Source: Methylocystis hirsuta
Lineage (GTDB): Bacteria; Pseudomonadota; Alphaproteobacteria; Rhizobiales; Beijerinckiaceae
Assembly: GCF_003722355.1 (NCBI RefSeq)
Contig: NZ_QWDD01000001.1
Coordinates: 186,001 to 250,000, forward strand
Length of the DNA: 64,000 bases
Direction of reading: 5' to 3'
Shown: in pieces, positions 31,511-40,890 of the stretch
How the letters are laid out: the number at the start of each line of letters is the position of its first letter
Numbering within the stretch: position 1 is the stretch's first letter
Translations under genes and position numbers: made by a program
Notes under the pieces: generated by a model
What the model saw: the letters and a program-made list of their open reading frames with translations, nothing else
Told to the model about the DNA's origin: nothing
Databases searched by the model: none

Positions 31511-32152
31511 CTATGAAAGCCGCGCTGCTTTAACAAATGCGCTGATCTTCGCCGCGTCCTTGACGCCGCGTTCGCGCTCGACGCCCGAAGAGACGTCCAC
31601 CGCGCGGGCGCCGGTTAGGCGTATCGCTTCCGCCACATTCTCGGGCGTGAGTCCTCCCGAAAGCATCCAATGTTTCGCAGCGACTCCGCGCAGCAGAGAC
31701 CAGTCGAAAGCGACGCCGGCGCCGCCGGGAACCGCTGCGTTCGGCGCGGGCTTGGCGTCAAACAGAATGACGTCGGCGATGTCTTCATAGGCGCGCGCCG
31801 CCTCGACATCGCCGGACGTCGCGACGCCCGCCGCCTTGATGACCGGCAGGCCGAAGCGCGCCTTCACCTTAGCGACCCGCGCCGGCGGCTCATGCCCGTG
31901 AAGCTGGAGATAGTCGGGCGCGAGCGCGTCGATGATGTCCTGGAGCGCGGCGTCGTCAGCGTTGACGGCGAGCGCGACTTTGCTGATGCGCCCGTCGGCG
32001 AGGCGCCCCAGCGTGCGGGCGGTCTCGAGGTCGATATGGCGCGGGCTTTTCTCGAAGAAGACGAAGCCCGCCATGTCCGCGCCGGCTCCGATCGCCGCGA
32101 GAAGCGTCTCGGGCGACGAAAGACCGCAGATTTTGACGATGGTTGACGACAT
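31511..32152 (-). CDS. trpF: phosphoribosylanthranilate isomerase
   Basis: 213 residues. The opening Val-Lys-Ile-Cys-Gly-Leu-Ser-Ser-Pro-Glu-Thr holds the catalytic Cys. It is followed by Gly-Phe-Val-Phe-Phe-Glu-Lys-Ser-Pro-Arg, Leu-Gln-Leu-His-Gly-His-Glu and Phe-Asp-Ala-Lys-Pro. The C-terminal phosphate site is Leu-Ser-Gly-Gly-Leu-Thr-Pro-Glu-Asn-Val and Val-Asp-Val-Ser-Ser-Gly-Val-Glu. It isomerises PRA to CdRP in tryptophan synthesis. It is upstream of trpB on the same strand. Confidence 0.96.
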   Translation of the reverse strand: MSSTIVKICGLSSPETLLAAIGAGADMAGFVFFEKSPRHIDLETARTLGRLADGRISKVALAVNADDAALQDIIDALAPDYLQLHGHEPPARVAKVKARFGLPVIKAAGVATSGDVEAARAYEDIADVILFDAKPAPNAAVPGGAGVAFDWSLLRGVAAKHWMLSGGLTPENVAEAIRLTGARAVDVSSGVERERGVKDAAKISAFVKAARLS

Positions 32153-32161
32153 TCCGTTCCG

Positions 32162-32287
32162 TAGACGAAGGTTTCCTCATCCTGAGGAGCGCCGAAGGCG
32201 CGTCTCGAAGGACGAGGAAATCGCATCGGACTCCGCCGCCCTCGTGCTTCGAGACGGCTCCTTCGGAGCCTCCTCAGCATGAGGGCG
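32162..32287. repeat. REP-like palindromic intergenic element, copy 2
   Basis: CCTCATCCTGAGGAGCGCCGAAGGCGCGTCTCGAAGGACGAGG is followed by the inverted partner CCTCGTGCTTCGAGACGGCTCCTTCGGAGCCTCCTCAGCATGAGGG. The two halves are near reverse complements of each other, and each contains a smaller hairpin (GGCTCC TTC GGAGCC). It lies between trpF and the mannose-1-phosphate guanylyltransferase gene. Confidence 0.8.
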
Positions 32288-32291
32288 CTAA

Positions 32292-33704
32292 CTACCCGCG
32301 ATTATAGGCGTCTTCGAAGCGGACGATATCGTCTTCGCCAAGATAGGAGCCGGTCTGCACTTCGATCAGCTCCAGATCGATCTTGCCGGGATTGGTCAGG
32401 CGGTGCTTGCTGCCAATCGGCAGATAGATCGATTCGTTTTCGTGGACGAGATGGATTTGCTCGTCGCGGCCGACCTCCGCCGTGCCGCGCACCACGATCC
32501 AATGTTCGGCGCGGTGGAAATGCTTCTGCAGCGACAGGCGTTGGCCCGGCTTCACCACGATGCGCTTCACCTGATAGCGCTGGCCTTCGTCGATCCCTTG
32601 ATAATAGCCCCATGGCCGAAAAATGCGCTTGTGCTCTCCCGCTTCGCGCCGGTTTTCGCTGCGCAGCTGCTCGACGAGCTGTTTGACCTGATCGCCATGC
32701 TCATGGCTAAGCACCAGCACGGCGTCCTGCGTCGTCACGACGATGATGTCGTCGACGCCGACGACGGTGGTCAGCGTGTCCTCGGAGCGCACATGGACGT
32801 TGCGGGCGTTCATGACGACGCCATGGCCGCGCACCGAATTGCCGTTTGCGTCGCGCTCCGACAATTCCCAGACGGCGCGCCAGGTGCCGACGTCGGACCA
32901 GCCGATGTCGGCGGGAATCAGCGCCGCTTTGTCGGTCTTTTCCATCACGGCGTAGTCGATCGATTTCTTCGGCGCGTGCGCGAAGGCTTCGGCGTTCAAA
33001 ATCATGAAGCCGAGGTCCTGGCGGGCCGCTTCGATCGCCGCTTCGGCGGCGGCGAAAATGCCGGGCTCGAATTGCGCAATCTCCGACTGCATGACGTCGG
33101 CGCGAAAGATGAAGTTGCCGCTGTTCCAGAAATAGCCGGCGTCGACATAGTCCTGCGCCGTTGCGCGGTCCGGCTTTTCAACGAACGCGTCGAGTTTGTA
33201 GACTTCGCAACACGATTCGAGCGGCGCGCCGGGGCGCAGATAGCCATATCCCGTCGCGGGGCCGTCGGGCTTGACCCCCAGCGTGACGATATAGCCTTCG
33301 GCGGCGGCGACCCCCGCCCGCTTGCACAGATCGACGAGGCCCGCCGTGTCGCGCACGACATGGTCGGCGGCGAGCACGACGACGACTGTGTCGGGCGCGC
33401 GGCGCGCGGCGAGGCCCGCCGCGACGGCGACCGCCGGACCCGAGTCGCGGCGCGACGGCTCCAGCACGACGTCGGCTTGCGCGCCGATCTCGCGCAGTTG
33501 GTCGGCGATGAGGAAGCGGTAGTCGAAATTAGAGACGACGATCGGCCGTTCGAACGCCGGGTCGGCCAGCATCGCCATCGTCGTTTGGAAGGTGGAGCGC
33601 TCGCCAATGAGCGGAATAAACTGCTTGGGAAGCGTCTCGCGCGACTCGGGCCACACCCGCGTCCCCGATCCGCCGCACATAATAACGGGCAATATCTTCT
33701 TCAT
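32292..33704 (-). CDS. mannose-1-phosphate guanylyltransferase / mannose-6-phosphate isomerase
   Basis: 470 residues from ATG 33704; a 42-residue in-frame extension upstream lacks family similarity. The nucleotidyltransferase domain starts Leu-Pro-Val-Ile-Met-Cys-Gly-Gly-Ser-Gly-Thr-Arg-Val-Trp-Pro and has Phe-Val-Glu-Lys-Pro and Phe-Trp-Asn-Ser-Gly-Asn-Phe. The C-terminal cupin (Arg-Pro-Trp-Gly-Tyr-Tyr, then Gln-Lys-His-Phe-His-Arg-Ala-Glu-His-Trp-Ile-Val-Val) is the type II PMI domain. It makes GDP-mannose for exopolysaccharide and LPS (ManC/AlgA/XanB type). It sits apart from the large sugar cluster. Confidence 0.93.
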   Translation of the reverse strand: MKKILPVIMCGGSGTRVWPESRETLPKQFIPLIGERSTFQTTMAMLADPAFERPIVVSNFDYRFLIADQLREIGAQADVVLEPSRRDSGPAVAVAAGLAARRAPDTVVVVLAADHVVRDTAGLVDLCKRAGVAAAEGYIVTLGVKPDGPATGYGYLRPGAPLESCCEVYKLDAFVEKPDRATAQDYVDAGYFWNSGNFIFRADVMQSEIAQFEPGIFAAAEAAIEAARQDLGFMILNAEAFAHAPKKSIDYAVMEKTDKAALIPADIGWSDVGTWRAVWELSERDANGNSVRGHGVVMNARNVHVRSEDTLTTVVGVDDIIVVTTQDAVLVLSHEHGDQVKQLVEQLRSENRREAGEHKRIFRPWGYYQGIDEGQRYQVKRIVVKPGQRLSLQKHFHRAEHWIVVRGTAEVGRDEQIHLVHENESIYLPIGSKHRLTNPGKIDLELIEVQTGSYLGEDDIVRFEDAYNRG

Positions 33705-33810
33705 AAGCCCCTCTCGCACTCGGCCGCGCCCGCCCCCCGGGGCAGCAATAGTTGTCAGCCCGACTATTGGCAATACGATGGCGAAGCTAAGGGCAGAAGC
33801 GCAAGCGCCG

Positions 33811-36800
33811 CTATTTGCCCTTCTTCTCAAGCTCGGCCTTCAGCGCCGCAAGTTTGGCGAAGGGCGAATCTGGATCGGGCTGGCGCTCGCGGCGCTCCGG
33901 CGCGGCGAATCCTCCAGGGCGACGGGCGCGGCCGTCGTCGCGCGGCGGACGGCCGTCGACGCGGGGCTTTCCGGCAGGACGCCCCTCCTTGCCTGGAGCA
34001 TTGCCGGGCCGCTGGTCGCGGCGCGGCGGCCGCTGCTGCTTGTTGTCCTCAGCGCCCTGACCGGAGGCCTGCCGATGCGCGCCGGCCTCGCGGGGGCGCG
34101 GACCGGAATGCACGTGGCGCTGCGGACGCCAGATCTCGATGGAGTCCGGCTCGGTCGGCGCGGCTTTGGCCGGCGCAGCCTCCGAGACTGGCTCTTCCTG
34201 CGCTTCAGTCACTGTCGCCTCTTCTTCGCGCGCCTCTGCGCCCGCTTCCACGGCCACGGACGCTGTCGCCTCTGTCGTCGCCCCTTCATCGGCGGCAGGC
34301 GCCTCGACCGGGGATTCCTGCGTGTCGGCCGGCTGCGGCGCGACAGCCGGCTCCGCTTCCGCGACGGCAGGCGCCTCGGCGGCGGCGCTTTCCGCCTGAA
34401 TATCCTCGCTCGCGGCTTCCGCTGGCTTGGTCGAGGTCCTCGGCGTCACAGGCGCCATTGGAGCCGCCGGCACGATCGCAACGGTAATGGCCGGTCCTGG
34501 ACGCTGCGTCGAAGCATAGCCGAGCGACTTCAGGATCGAGGAAAAAGCCTCGCCGGAACAGCCCGTGAGCGAGGTCATCGCGACGGTGACGACGAAGCCG
34601 TCGGCGTCGGCCGCGCCGGGCGGCGGCTCGCCCGCGGTGAGCCCTGGGCGGTAGGCGATCGCCGGCCGAATGAGATCGGCGAGACGTTCAAGAATATCGA
34701 CGCGAACGACGCGCTCGCCGCACACTCGAAAACCGGCGGCGCGATAAAAACCTTTCGGGATCGATGCGTCGGCGGCGAAGGAGGTGCGTCCGGAGGCCGC
34801 CAGATGCGGCACTTCTTCAAGCCCCTTCACATTCTCAAGACCGCCGTGATGCAGGGCCCAAAGCAGCGCCGAAAGCGCACGCGGCGCCGGCTTGAGAAGC
34901 GCGGGCGCATAGATGTGATAGGCCCCGAATCGCACGCCGAGCTTGCGCAGCGCGGCGCGGTCCTCCTGGGAGAAGGCCTTTACGTCCTTGGCGACGCGCG
35001 CGCGGTCGAGCACGCCCAATTCTTCGGCAAGCTGGAAGGCGACGCCGCGCGTCACGCCTTCCAAACCTTCGCCCTTCTCCAGCTGCTCGAGCGGCCCGAG
35101 CAGCTTCTTGACGTGTTGCGCGAGCCACAGGTCGAGGCGTTGCTTGACCTTCTCCAGAGCCGGTCCTGTCAGCTGCTCGTCGGCAAGCACGCGCGTCGTC
35201 GGCGCCAGCACGCCGGCGCCGGAGGCGATTTTCCCCACAGGTTCGCCGAGCCAGCGAATCAGGCCGTCATTGCCGAGCGCGAAAGCGTCGTCGACCGCGT
35301 CGAAGACCCGGGTCGCCCGCGCCTCGAACTCTCCAGCGAGCGCCTTCTGCGCCGCCGCGTTCAACGTCTTGGCCGCTTCGCCCGCCGCGCCGGGATCCGG
35401 CGTGAAGCGAAATCCCTGAAGGCTTCCGACGTGCTGGCCTTCGACCAGAACGTCGCCGGCGGCGTTGATTTCGGCTTCAAGCATTGCATTCTCTCTTAAG
35501 CGGCGCGCCAGCACGCTGGTGCGGCGGTCGACGAAACGCTGCGTCAGTCTGTCGTGCAACGCGTCGGATATGCTGTCCTCTACCCGACGCGCGACGCTCT
35601 GCCAATGCTGAGAGTCGTCGAGCCAGCCGGAACGGTTGGCGATAAAACTTGCGGTCCGCACTTGCGCGAGGCGATTCGACAGCGTCGCGATGTCGCCGTC
35701 GATGCGGTCCACGGCCTCGATCTGCCGCGCCATCCAGTCCTCGGGGATCTTGCCGCGCCGGGCGACGAACGCGAAAATCGCCAGCGCGAGCTCGGCGTGC
35801 GCTGCAGGCGAGGTCTTGCGGTAATCGGGGATTTGGCAGGCTTCCCAGAGCCGCGCGACATCGGCTGTCGTCTTGGCGTTGCGCCGCGCGATTTCATCAT
35901 GGCTCGCGGCTTCAAGCGCCCTTTGATCGTCTGCGACCCGCGCCCGCACCAGATCCGGATGCGCCGGGACCTGGTCGAGAGAATGCATCAGCGCGTCGAT
36001 CGAAGAAAAATCGAGGGCGCTGTTGCGCCATTGCAACGTCTTCACCGGATCGAAGCGGTGGTCCTGTAGAGCGTCGATCAATTCCTCGTCGAAGGGCGGG
36101 CAGCGGCCGGTCGCGCCAAAAAAGCCGTCGCTCATATGGCGCCCCGCTCTGCCGGCGATCTGCCCGAATTCCGCCGGCGTCAGCCTGCGATGGCGCAATC
36201 CGTCGAATTTGCGATCGGAGGCGAAGGCGACATGATCGACGTCGAGATTGAGGCCCATGCCGATGGCGTCCGTCGCGACAATGTAGTCGACGTCGCCGCC
36301 CTGATAGAGTTCGATCTGCGCGTTGCGCGTGCGCGGCGACAGCACGCCGAGCACGACGGCCGCCCCGCCGCGCTGGCGCTTGATCAGTTCCGCGATCGCG
36401 TAAACCTCTTCGGCGGAGAAGGCGACGATGGCGGTGCGCGGCGGGAGTCTGGAGATCTTCTTGTCGCCGGCGAAGGAAAGCTTTGAAAGCCTCGGGCGGG
36501 TAAAGATCGGCGCGCCGGGAAAGAGTTCTGTAACGAGCGGCGCCATCGTGGCCGCACCGATCAGGAGAGTCTCCTGGCGTCCGCGCCAGTGGAGTAGCCG
36601 GTCAGTGAAAATGTGGCCGCGGTCGAGATCGGCGGCGAGCTGGATTTCGTCGATCGCGACGAAATCCGCCTGGACGTCGCGTGGCATGGCTTCAACCGTC
36701 GCGACCCAATAGGCCGGCGCCCGGGGCTTAATCTTTTCCTCGCCGGTGACGAGCGCGACATTGTCCACGCCGACGCGTTCGGCGACGCGATTATAGACCT

Positions 36801-36978
36801 CACGAGCGAGCAGGCGCAGAGGCAGCCCGATGACGCCGGAGGGAAAGGACAACATACGCTCGATGGCGTGATGCGTCTTGCCGGTGTTGGTGGGGCCGAG
36901 CACCGCCGCCACGCCCCTGTCGAACGGCCTTGCGCGGGGGGCGGCGCGGCTCGCCGGGTAAGACGGCGCGACTGTCAT
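33811..36978 (-). CDS. Suv3-like DExH helicase with long C-terminal tail
   Basis: 1055 residues. Helicase motifs: I Gly-Pro-Thr-Asn-Thr-Gly-Lys-Thr-His-His (28-37), II Ile-Asp-Glu-Ile-Gln, III Ile-Gly-Ala-Ala-Thr-Met, and motif VI Gly-Gln-Ile-Ala-Gly-Arg-Ala-Gly-Arg. These are those of Suv3/mitochondrial-degradosome-type RNA helicases. After about residue 830 the protein becomes an Ala/Glu/Pro-rich linker, then an Arg/Pro/Gly-rich basic tail that ends Ala-Glu-Leu-Glu-Lys-Lys-Gly-Lys. The tail looks disordered and could bind RNA. A role in RNA turnover is inferred from the family. Confidence 0.9.
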   Translation of the reverse strand: MTVAPSYPASRAAPRARPFDRGVAAVLGPTNTGKTHHAIERMLSFPSGVIGLPLRLLAREVYNRVAERVGVDNVALVTGEEKIKPRAPAYWVATVEAMPRDVQADFVAIDEIQLAADLDRGHIFTDRLLHWRGRQETLLIGAATMAPLVTELFPGAPIFTRPRLSKLSFAGDKKISRLPPRTAIVAFSAEEVYAIAELIKRQRGGAAVVLGVLSPRTRNAQIELYQGGDVDYIVATDAIGMGLNLDVDHVAFASDRKFDGLRHRRLTPAEFGQIAGRAGRHMSDGFFGATGRCPPFDEELIDALQDHRFDPVKTLQWRNSALDFSSIDALMHSLDQVPAHPDLVRARVADDQRALEAASHDEIARRNAKTTADVARLWEACQIPDYRKTSPAAHAELALAIFAFVARRGKIPEDWMARQIEAVDRIDGDIATLSNRLAQVRTASFIANRSGWLDDSQHWQSVARRVEDSISDALHDRLTQRFVDRRTSVLARRLRENAMLEAEINAAGDVLVEGQHVGSLQGFRFTPDPGAAGEAAKTLNAAAQKALAGEFEARATRVFDAVDDAFALGNDGLIRWLGEPVGKIASGAGVLAPTTRVLADEQLTGPALEKVKQRLDLWLAQHVKKLLGPLEQLEKGEGLEGVTRGVAFQLAEELGVLDRARVAKDVKAFSQEDRAALRKLGVRFGAYHIYAPALLKPAPRALSALLWALHHGGLENVKGLEEVPHLAASGRTSFAADASIPKGFYRAAGFRVCGERVVRVDILERLADLIRPAIAYRPGLTAGEPPPGAADADGFVVTVAMTSLTGCSGEAFSSILKSLGYASTQRPGPAITVAIVPAAPMAPVTPRTSTKPAEAASEDIQAESAAAEAPAVAEAEPAVAPQPADTQESPVEAPAADEGATTEATASVAVEAGAEAREEEATVTEAQEEPVSEAAPAKAAPTEPDSIEIWRPQRHVHSGPRPREAGAHRQASGQGAEDNKQQRPPRRDQRPGNAPGKEGRPAGKPRVDGRPPRDDGRARRPGGFAAPERRERQPDPDSPFAKLAALKAELEKKGK

Positions 36979-37709
36979 GTTCTTCTTTGCTGCCTGACGC
37001 GCGCCGCGGCGCGCCTTCGTTTCATATCGAAACTTCGAGCAGGGCGCGACTTTACCTTCTGAACAGCCTGGGAACGAATCGCGCCCGAATCGCTGACTCT
37101 CGCCGAGTCACGCTCTGTTCCAACAATATATGGACGCGCGGCCAAATCGAAACGCGAGAACTTGCGAGAACGGCTCGTCGATGGCGTCGCGCGCGCTTTT
37201 GGCGAAAGCGCCGTCGACGGACTCTTTTCGGCGCTTCTGTCAACGGCCAAGATTAGGCGGTTCGGCGGCTTGCGGTTAAGCTTTGGGATCAATCGGGAAC
37301 GCAGCAGGCACGAATCAGCGTTCGATCTCAGTTGGCGTTGCGTTCCGGCGAATTTGCGCGACCCTCGAGCGCCTCATCCGCTGCGTCGACATCAGGAACG
37401 CGGCGCATACATACAAGAACGCTTAACGCCGCGTCCTGCTCTGGGACGCTTGGACGAGGCGGCGCGACGTTCGCGCGCGTGGCCTCTCGACGTTGCGGCG
37501 GCTTTGCGCGGCGCGCCTCTATGCGTAATTGGTAAACGCCAAGGTCGATTCGCGTGTTTGGCGAGACTCTCAAAACGGAGCGAACCGGTGATGCGCGAAC
37601 GGGAATGCCGAGGCCGGAGGAGGCCGCCGCATTGGGCAGGGCGCGACCGAACGCAAACGAAACAGGCGGGCCGCAATCGTTCGCGCTGAGGAAAGCTCAC
37701 TGGAAGGGC
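36979..37709. other. long gene-free stretch upstream of the helicase
   Basis: 731 bp between the helicase start and tRNA-Gly. Open frames here are Arg-rich on both strands, have no ribosome sites and no family resemblance, and the frames mirror each other, so I call none of them. It should contain the helicase promoter. I see no repeat or RNA structure I can name. Confidence 0.5.
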
Positions 37710-37783
37710 TGGAGCGGGTGAAGGGAATCGAACCCTCGTATTCAGCTTGGAAGGCTGCTGCTCTACCATTGAGCTACACCCGC
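37710..37783 (-). tRNA. tRNA-Gly(TCC)
   Basis: Reverse-strand sequence begins GCGGGTGTAGCTCAATGGTAGAGC, has anticodon loop CTTCCAA (anticodon TCC), T-arm GGTTCGATTCC, and ends with an encoded CCA. Length is 74 nt. Acceptor stem GCGGGTG pairs with CACCCGC. Confidence 0.96.
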
Positions 37784-37946
37784 GTGAGGGTGATTCTATG
37801 CCAATCTGCGCGGCGCTTGGCAATGGGCGCGCAGACAATGCATTTCCCATTTGACAGCGAGGCGGGACGCCACTAACCGGAGCGCCCACACAGTCTCTCA
37901 ATACAGGCGGGGCGTTCCCACGCTCATTCTCGAGGACCAATCGACC

Positions 37947-38312
37947 GTGGCAAAACCCGAACTCGGCGCCAAACGCCAATGTCAGTCCTGCGGGACGAAG
38001 TTTTACGACTTTAACAAGGACCCGATCGCCTGTCCGAAATGCGGCGCGGTTTATCAGATTGTGGCGCTGACGCGAGCGGCGGCGCGCGCGCAACAAGAAG
38101 AAGAGAGCGAACTCGAAAAGGAGAACCCTGAAACGGTGTCGCTCGAAGAAGTCGAGGAGACGGAGGCCGTGGCGGAATCGATCGATGTCGAAGATGATGT
38201 GGAGATCGAGGGAGACGACGCCGAAGACGACACCTTCCTCGAGGAGGAAGAGTCCGACGACGATGTCTCCGGATTGATCGACGGCGACATTGAAACTGAC
38301 GAAGAGACCTGA
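37947..38312 (+). CDS. TIGR02300-family protein (zinc-ribbon plus acidic tail)
   Basis: 121 residues from GTG 37947 (Val-Ala-Lys-Pro-Glu-Leu-Gly), with GAGGA about 12 nt upstream. The N-terminal zinc ribbon Cys-Gln-Ser-Cys-Gly-Thr-Lys-Phe-Tyr-Asp-Phe-Asn-Lys and Cys-Pro-Lys-Cys-Gly carries the FYDxN motif that names the family in alphaproteobacteria. Residues 45-121 are almost all Glu, Asp, Val and Ser, giving a very acidic, probably disordered tail. Function unknown. A terminator follows. Confidence 0.9.
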   Translation: MAKPELGAKRQCQSCGTKFYDFNKDPIACPKCGAVYQIVALTRAAARAQQEEESELEKENPETVSLEEVEETEAVAESIDVEDDVEIEGDDAEDDTFLEEEESDDDVSGLIDGDIETDEET

Positions 38313-38376
38313 ACCGTCGGGGCGTCACTGACCTGGCCGACAGCGCGCGCCGCGCGGCTTTCAGGTCAATTGGGGA

Positions 38377-38403
38377 AGGCGGCCGTTTGGCCGCCTTTTA
38401 TTT
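38377..38403 (+). terminator. rho-independent terminator after the TIGR02300 gene
   Basis: AGGCGGCC (38377-38384) and GGCCGCCT (38389-38396) with loop GTTT are followed by TTTATTT. The stem overlaps the end of the convergent MucR gene at 38398. Confidence 0.8.
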
Positions 38404-38874
38404 GCCGCGACGCCGGCGCTGCTGGCCGAGCCCCATCTGCTTGGCGAGATTAGACCGCGCCTTGGCGTAGTTGGGCGCAACCATCGGATAATCGGCCGGA
38501 AGGCCCCACTTCTCGCGATAGTCTTCGGGCGACAGCCCATATTGCGTGCGCAGATGACGCTTCAGCGACTTGAACTTCTTCCCGTCCTCAAGGCAGATGA
38601 TGTAATCATTGGTCACCGACCGCTTGACGGGAATCGCCGGTTTCGGCGGCTCGGCGGGCGCCGCCGCGGAGCCCACGCCAACGCGCAACAGCGCGCTGTA
38701 GACTTCGTTGATAAGCCCGGGCAACTCTCCGGCGGGAACGGAGTTGTTGCTCACATAGGCGGAGACGATGTCAGCCGCGAGTTCAATGTTGTTGGCTTGA
38801 TTCATCGGATTGCTCACCACTTCCTGTTGAGACGGACGTCGCCCCCGCCGCCCTTGATCAATGCTTTGTTGCAT
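38398..38874 (-). CDS. mucR: MucR/Ros-family transcriptional regulator
   Basis: 158 residues as read; a start at residue 24 (Met-Asn-Gln-Ala-Asn, position 38805) or at the GTG four codons before it fits the family length better. The core is [15 protein letters not shown], then the DNA-binding part [28 protein letters not shown] and a basic tail Arg-Arg-Arg-Arg-Gly-Lys. MucR/Ros proteins control exopolysaccharide and cell-cycle genes. Here only one Cys of the zinc finger is present, as in other MucR-like members. Confidence 0.92.
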   Translation of the reverse strand: MQQSIDQGRRGRRPSQQEVVSNPMNQANNIELAADIVSAYVSNNSVPAGELPGLINEVYSALLRVGVGSAAAPAEPPKPAIPVKRSVTNDYIICLEDGKKFKSLKRHLRTQYGLSPEDYREKWGLPADYPMVAPNYAKARSNLAKQMGLGQQRRRRGK

Positions 38875-39092
38875 AGAATCGTCGCCCTGCCGTTACTTGT
38901 TGACTGACTAACAGAATAGTGCGACTGCATCAAGAAATATTATGCACTATTGGCGCCGCCCAATTCTGCATAGTTGATCAATCAGAATTTCGGACTTTAC
39001 GGCCGTGACGGCCTCATGTTTTCTTTTTTTCGTCTTTTTTTCTCCGCGAAAAAGCGCTGGTTTGGCGCAGCCAACGGCGGAGGCGCGGCCAT

Positions 39093-40094
39093 ATGACTGA
39101 CTTCAGAGCCATTCGCATCGACAAGGACAGTGACGGCCAACACGCCGATTACGTCATCATGCGCGAGCGCGACCTGATGGAGGGCGATGTCGACGTTGAC
39201 GTCGCTTTCTCGGCGATCAACTACAAGGACGGTCTCGCCGTTGCCGGCAAGGGACCGGTGGTGCGTCGCTTCCCAATGATCCCCGGCGTCGATCTCGCGG
39301 GTCGCGTCACGCGCTCCGCGCATCCGGAATTTGCGTCAGGCGACATTGTGGTTGCGACGGCGTGCGGCCTGGGCGAAGCGCATTATGGAGGCTTTGCGGA
39401 AAAGGCGCGGCTATCGGGCGATTGGCTCGCGAAACTGCCGCCGCCGCTGACGCCGGCGCGCGCCATGGCGGTTGGCACGGCGGGACTGACCGCCATGTTC
39501 TGCGTGCTTGCGCTGGAGCGCCATGGCGCCCGGCCCGAGGACGGACTCGCGGTGGTGACGGGCGCGACGGGGGGCGTCGGCTCTTTCGCCGTCGCATTGC
39601 TCGCCAAGGCTGGCTGGCGCGTGGCCGCCGTCACCGGACATGCGAGCGAAGACGCCTATCTCGAACGCCTGGGCGCGTCCGAAATCATCGGCCGCGACGA
39701 ATTGTCCGCTCCGGGAAAGCCGCTGCAGAAGCAGCGCTTCGCCGTCGGCGTCGACACTGTCGGCGGCGTCACGCTCGCCAATCTTCTTGCTCAGACGCGC
39801 TTCGATGGCGCCGTCGCCGCCTGCGGCAATGTCGCCGGCATGGAGTTTCCGGCGACTGTCGCGCCTTTCATTCTGCGCGGCGTCTCGCTGCTCGGCGTCG
39901 AAAGCGTGCGCCCGCGCATCGAGCTGCGGCGGGCCGCATGGGCGCGAATTGCGCGGGACCTCGATCCTTGCGCGATCGACGTGATGAGCGAGATCATTTC
40001 CTTCGATGATGCGCTGGATCGCGCCCGCTCGATCGTTGGCGGAAAGATTCGCGGACGCGTCGTTATCGATATGGGCCTGCATCTTCCGCTCTAA
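39093..40094 (+). CDS. acrylyl-CoA reductase (AcuI/YhdH)-type quinone oxidoreductase
   Basis: 333 residues. The MDR-fold landmarks of the AcuI/YhdH group are present: Phe-Ser-Ala-Ile-Asn-Tyr-Lys-Asp-Gly-Leu-Ala, Pro-Met-Ile-Pro-Gly-Val-Asp-Leu-Ala-Gly, Gly-Thr-Ala-Gly-Leu-Thr-Ala-Met, and the NADPH turn Val-Thr-Gly-Ala-Thr-Gly-Gly-Val-Gly-Ser. Family members reduce acryloyl-CoA to propionyl-CoA with NADPH without zinc. That would suit propionate/ethylmalonyl-CoA-type metabolism, but no neighbour confirms it. Confidence 0.88.
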   Translation: MTDFRAIRIDKDSDGQHADYVIMRERDLMEGDVDVDVAFSAINYKDGLAVAGKGPVVRRFPMIPGVDLAGRVTRSAHPEFASGDIVVATACGLGEAHYGGFAEKARLSGDWLAKLPPPLTPARAMAVGTAGLTAMFCVLALERHGARPEDGLAVVTGATGGVGSFAVALLAKAGWRVAAVTGHASEDAYLERLGASEIIGRDELSAPGKPLQKQRFAVGVDTVGGVTLANLLAQTRFDGAVAACGNVAGMEFPATVAPFILRGVSLLGVESVRPRIELRRAAWARIARDLDPCAIDVMSEIISFDDALDRARSIVGGKIRGRVVIDMGLHLPL

Positions 40095-40370
40095 GATGCA
40101 GGTTGGTAGGTTCGTCGCTCAAACGACGAGGACCGCCCGTGTCGCGGCCGCCCCGCCACCCTTCACGCTCGAAACCGCCACGCAGAAACCTTGGCCTTTG
40201 AGCCGCCAAGCTAAGCCTTCGAAAGCGCGCGCGAATCGTCGCATTGCGGCGTCAATTTCTCGACAAGCGCGCCCGTCTCGGCTCTAATGCCCACGACGGC
40301 CCGCTTGGGCCGATTATTTTTGTTAAGGACGCTCGCCGCATCGGCGCGGCGAACCAAAGGTCAAAAGCGC

Positions 40371-40838
40371 ATGAGTTCGGCTTTTACGAAAGAACAGGAC
40401 GACGACAATCCACGCGAGGATCTGCCTGACCGGCCGATCAGTCCGCATCGCAATCTCGTCACGCCCGAAGGCCTCGAACAGATTGAAGCCGAGCTTGCGC
40501 GCCTGCAGAAGGAAGTCGAACGCGCGACGGCGAGCGAAGACAATCACGCGCTCGCGCTGGCGCAACGCGATCTGCGCTATTGGTCGGCGCGTCGCGCCAG
40601 CGCCGAAGTCATCCGGGCGATCGCCGATCATTCGCATGTGCGGTTCGGCCATCGCGTCGTCGTCGAACTCGAGGACGGCGAACGCCGCAGTTTCCGGCTC
40701 GTCGGCGAAGACGAAGCCGATCCGACGAAGGGGCTCATTCCCTATGTCGCGCCGCTCGCCGAGGCGCTGATGGGCAAGTCCGTCGGCGACAAGGCGGAGG
40801 TCATCCACCACAGCGCGCGAATCGTGGAGATCGGTTAG
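40371..40838 (+). CDS. GreA/GreB-family transcript-cleavage-like factor
   Basis: 155 residues from ATG 40371; an upstream in-frame extension (to 40287) is Arg-rich and unlikely. An N-terminal coiled coil (Leu-Glu-Gln-Ile-Glu-Ala-Glu-Leu-Ala-Arg-Leu-Gln-Lys-Glu-Val) is followed by the FKBP-like C-terminal domain: Val-Arg-Phe-Gly-His-Arg-Val-Val-Val-Glu-Leu, Ile-Pro-Tyr-Val-Ala-Pro-Leu-Ala-Glu-Ala-Leu-Met-Gly-Lys-Ser-Val-Gly-Asp. The coiled-coil tip reads Glu-Asp-Asn-His-Ala-Leu-Ala-Leu-Ala-Gln-Arg-Asp-Leu rather than the GreA SENAEY, so cleavage activity is uncertain. It may act on RNA polymerase in the manner of Rnk. Confidence 0.82.
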   Translation: MSSAFTKEQDDDNPREDLPDRPISPHRNLVTPEGLEQIEAELARLQKEVERATASEDNHALALAQRDLRYWSARRASAEVIRAIADHSHVRFGHRVVVELEDGERRSFRLVGEDEADPTKGLIPYVAPLAEALMGKSVGDKAEVIHHSARIVEIG

Positions 40839-40890
40839 CGCCCTATTCTTGCGCGGCGCGGTTCTCTCGCGCGGTTCTCTCAGTTGACGA

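Noticed and set aside
32403..34487. 694-codon forward open frame opposite the guanylyltransferase and helicase genes
   Set aside because: Both reverse-strand genes have complete catalytic motifs; the forward product is a mirror of their codons and shows no domain.
36979..37709. Several Arg-rich frames upstream of tRNA-Gly
   Set aside because: Open on both strands at once, no ribosome sites, no motif; typical of non-coding high-GC DNA.
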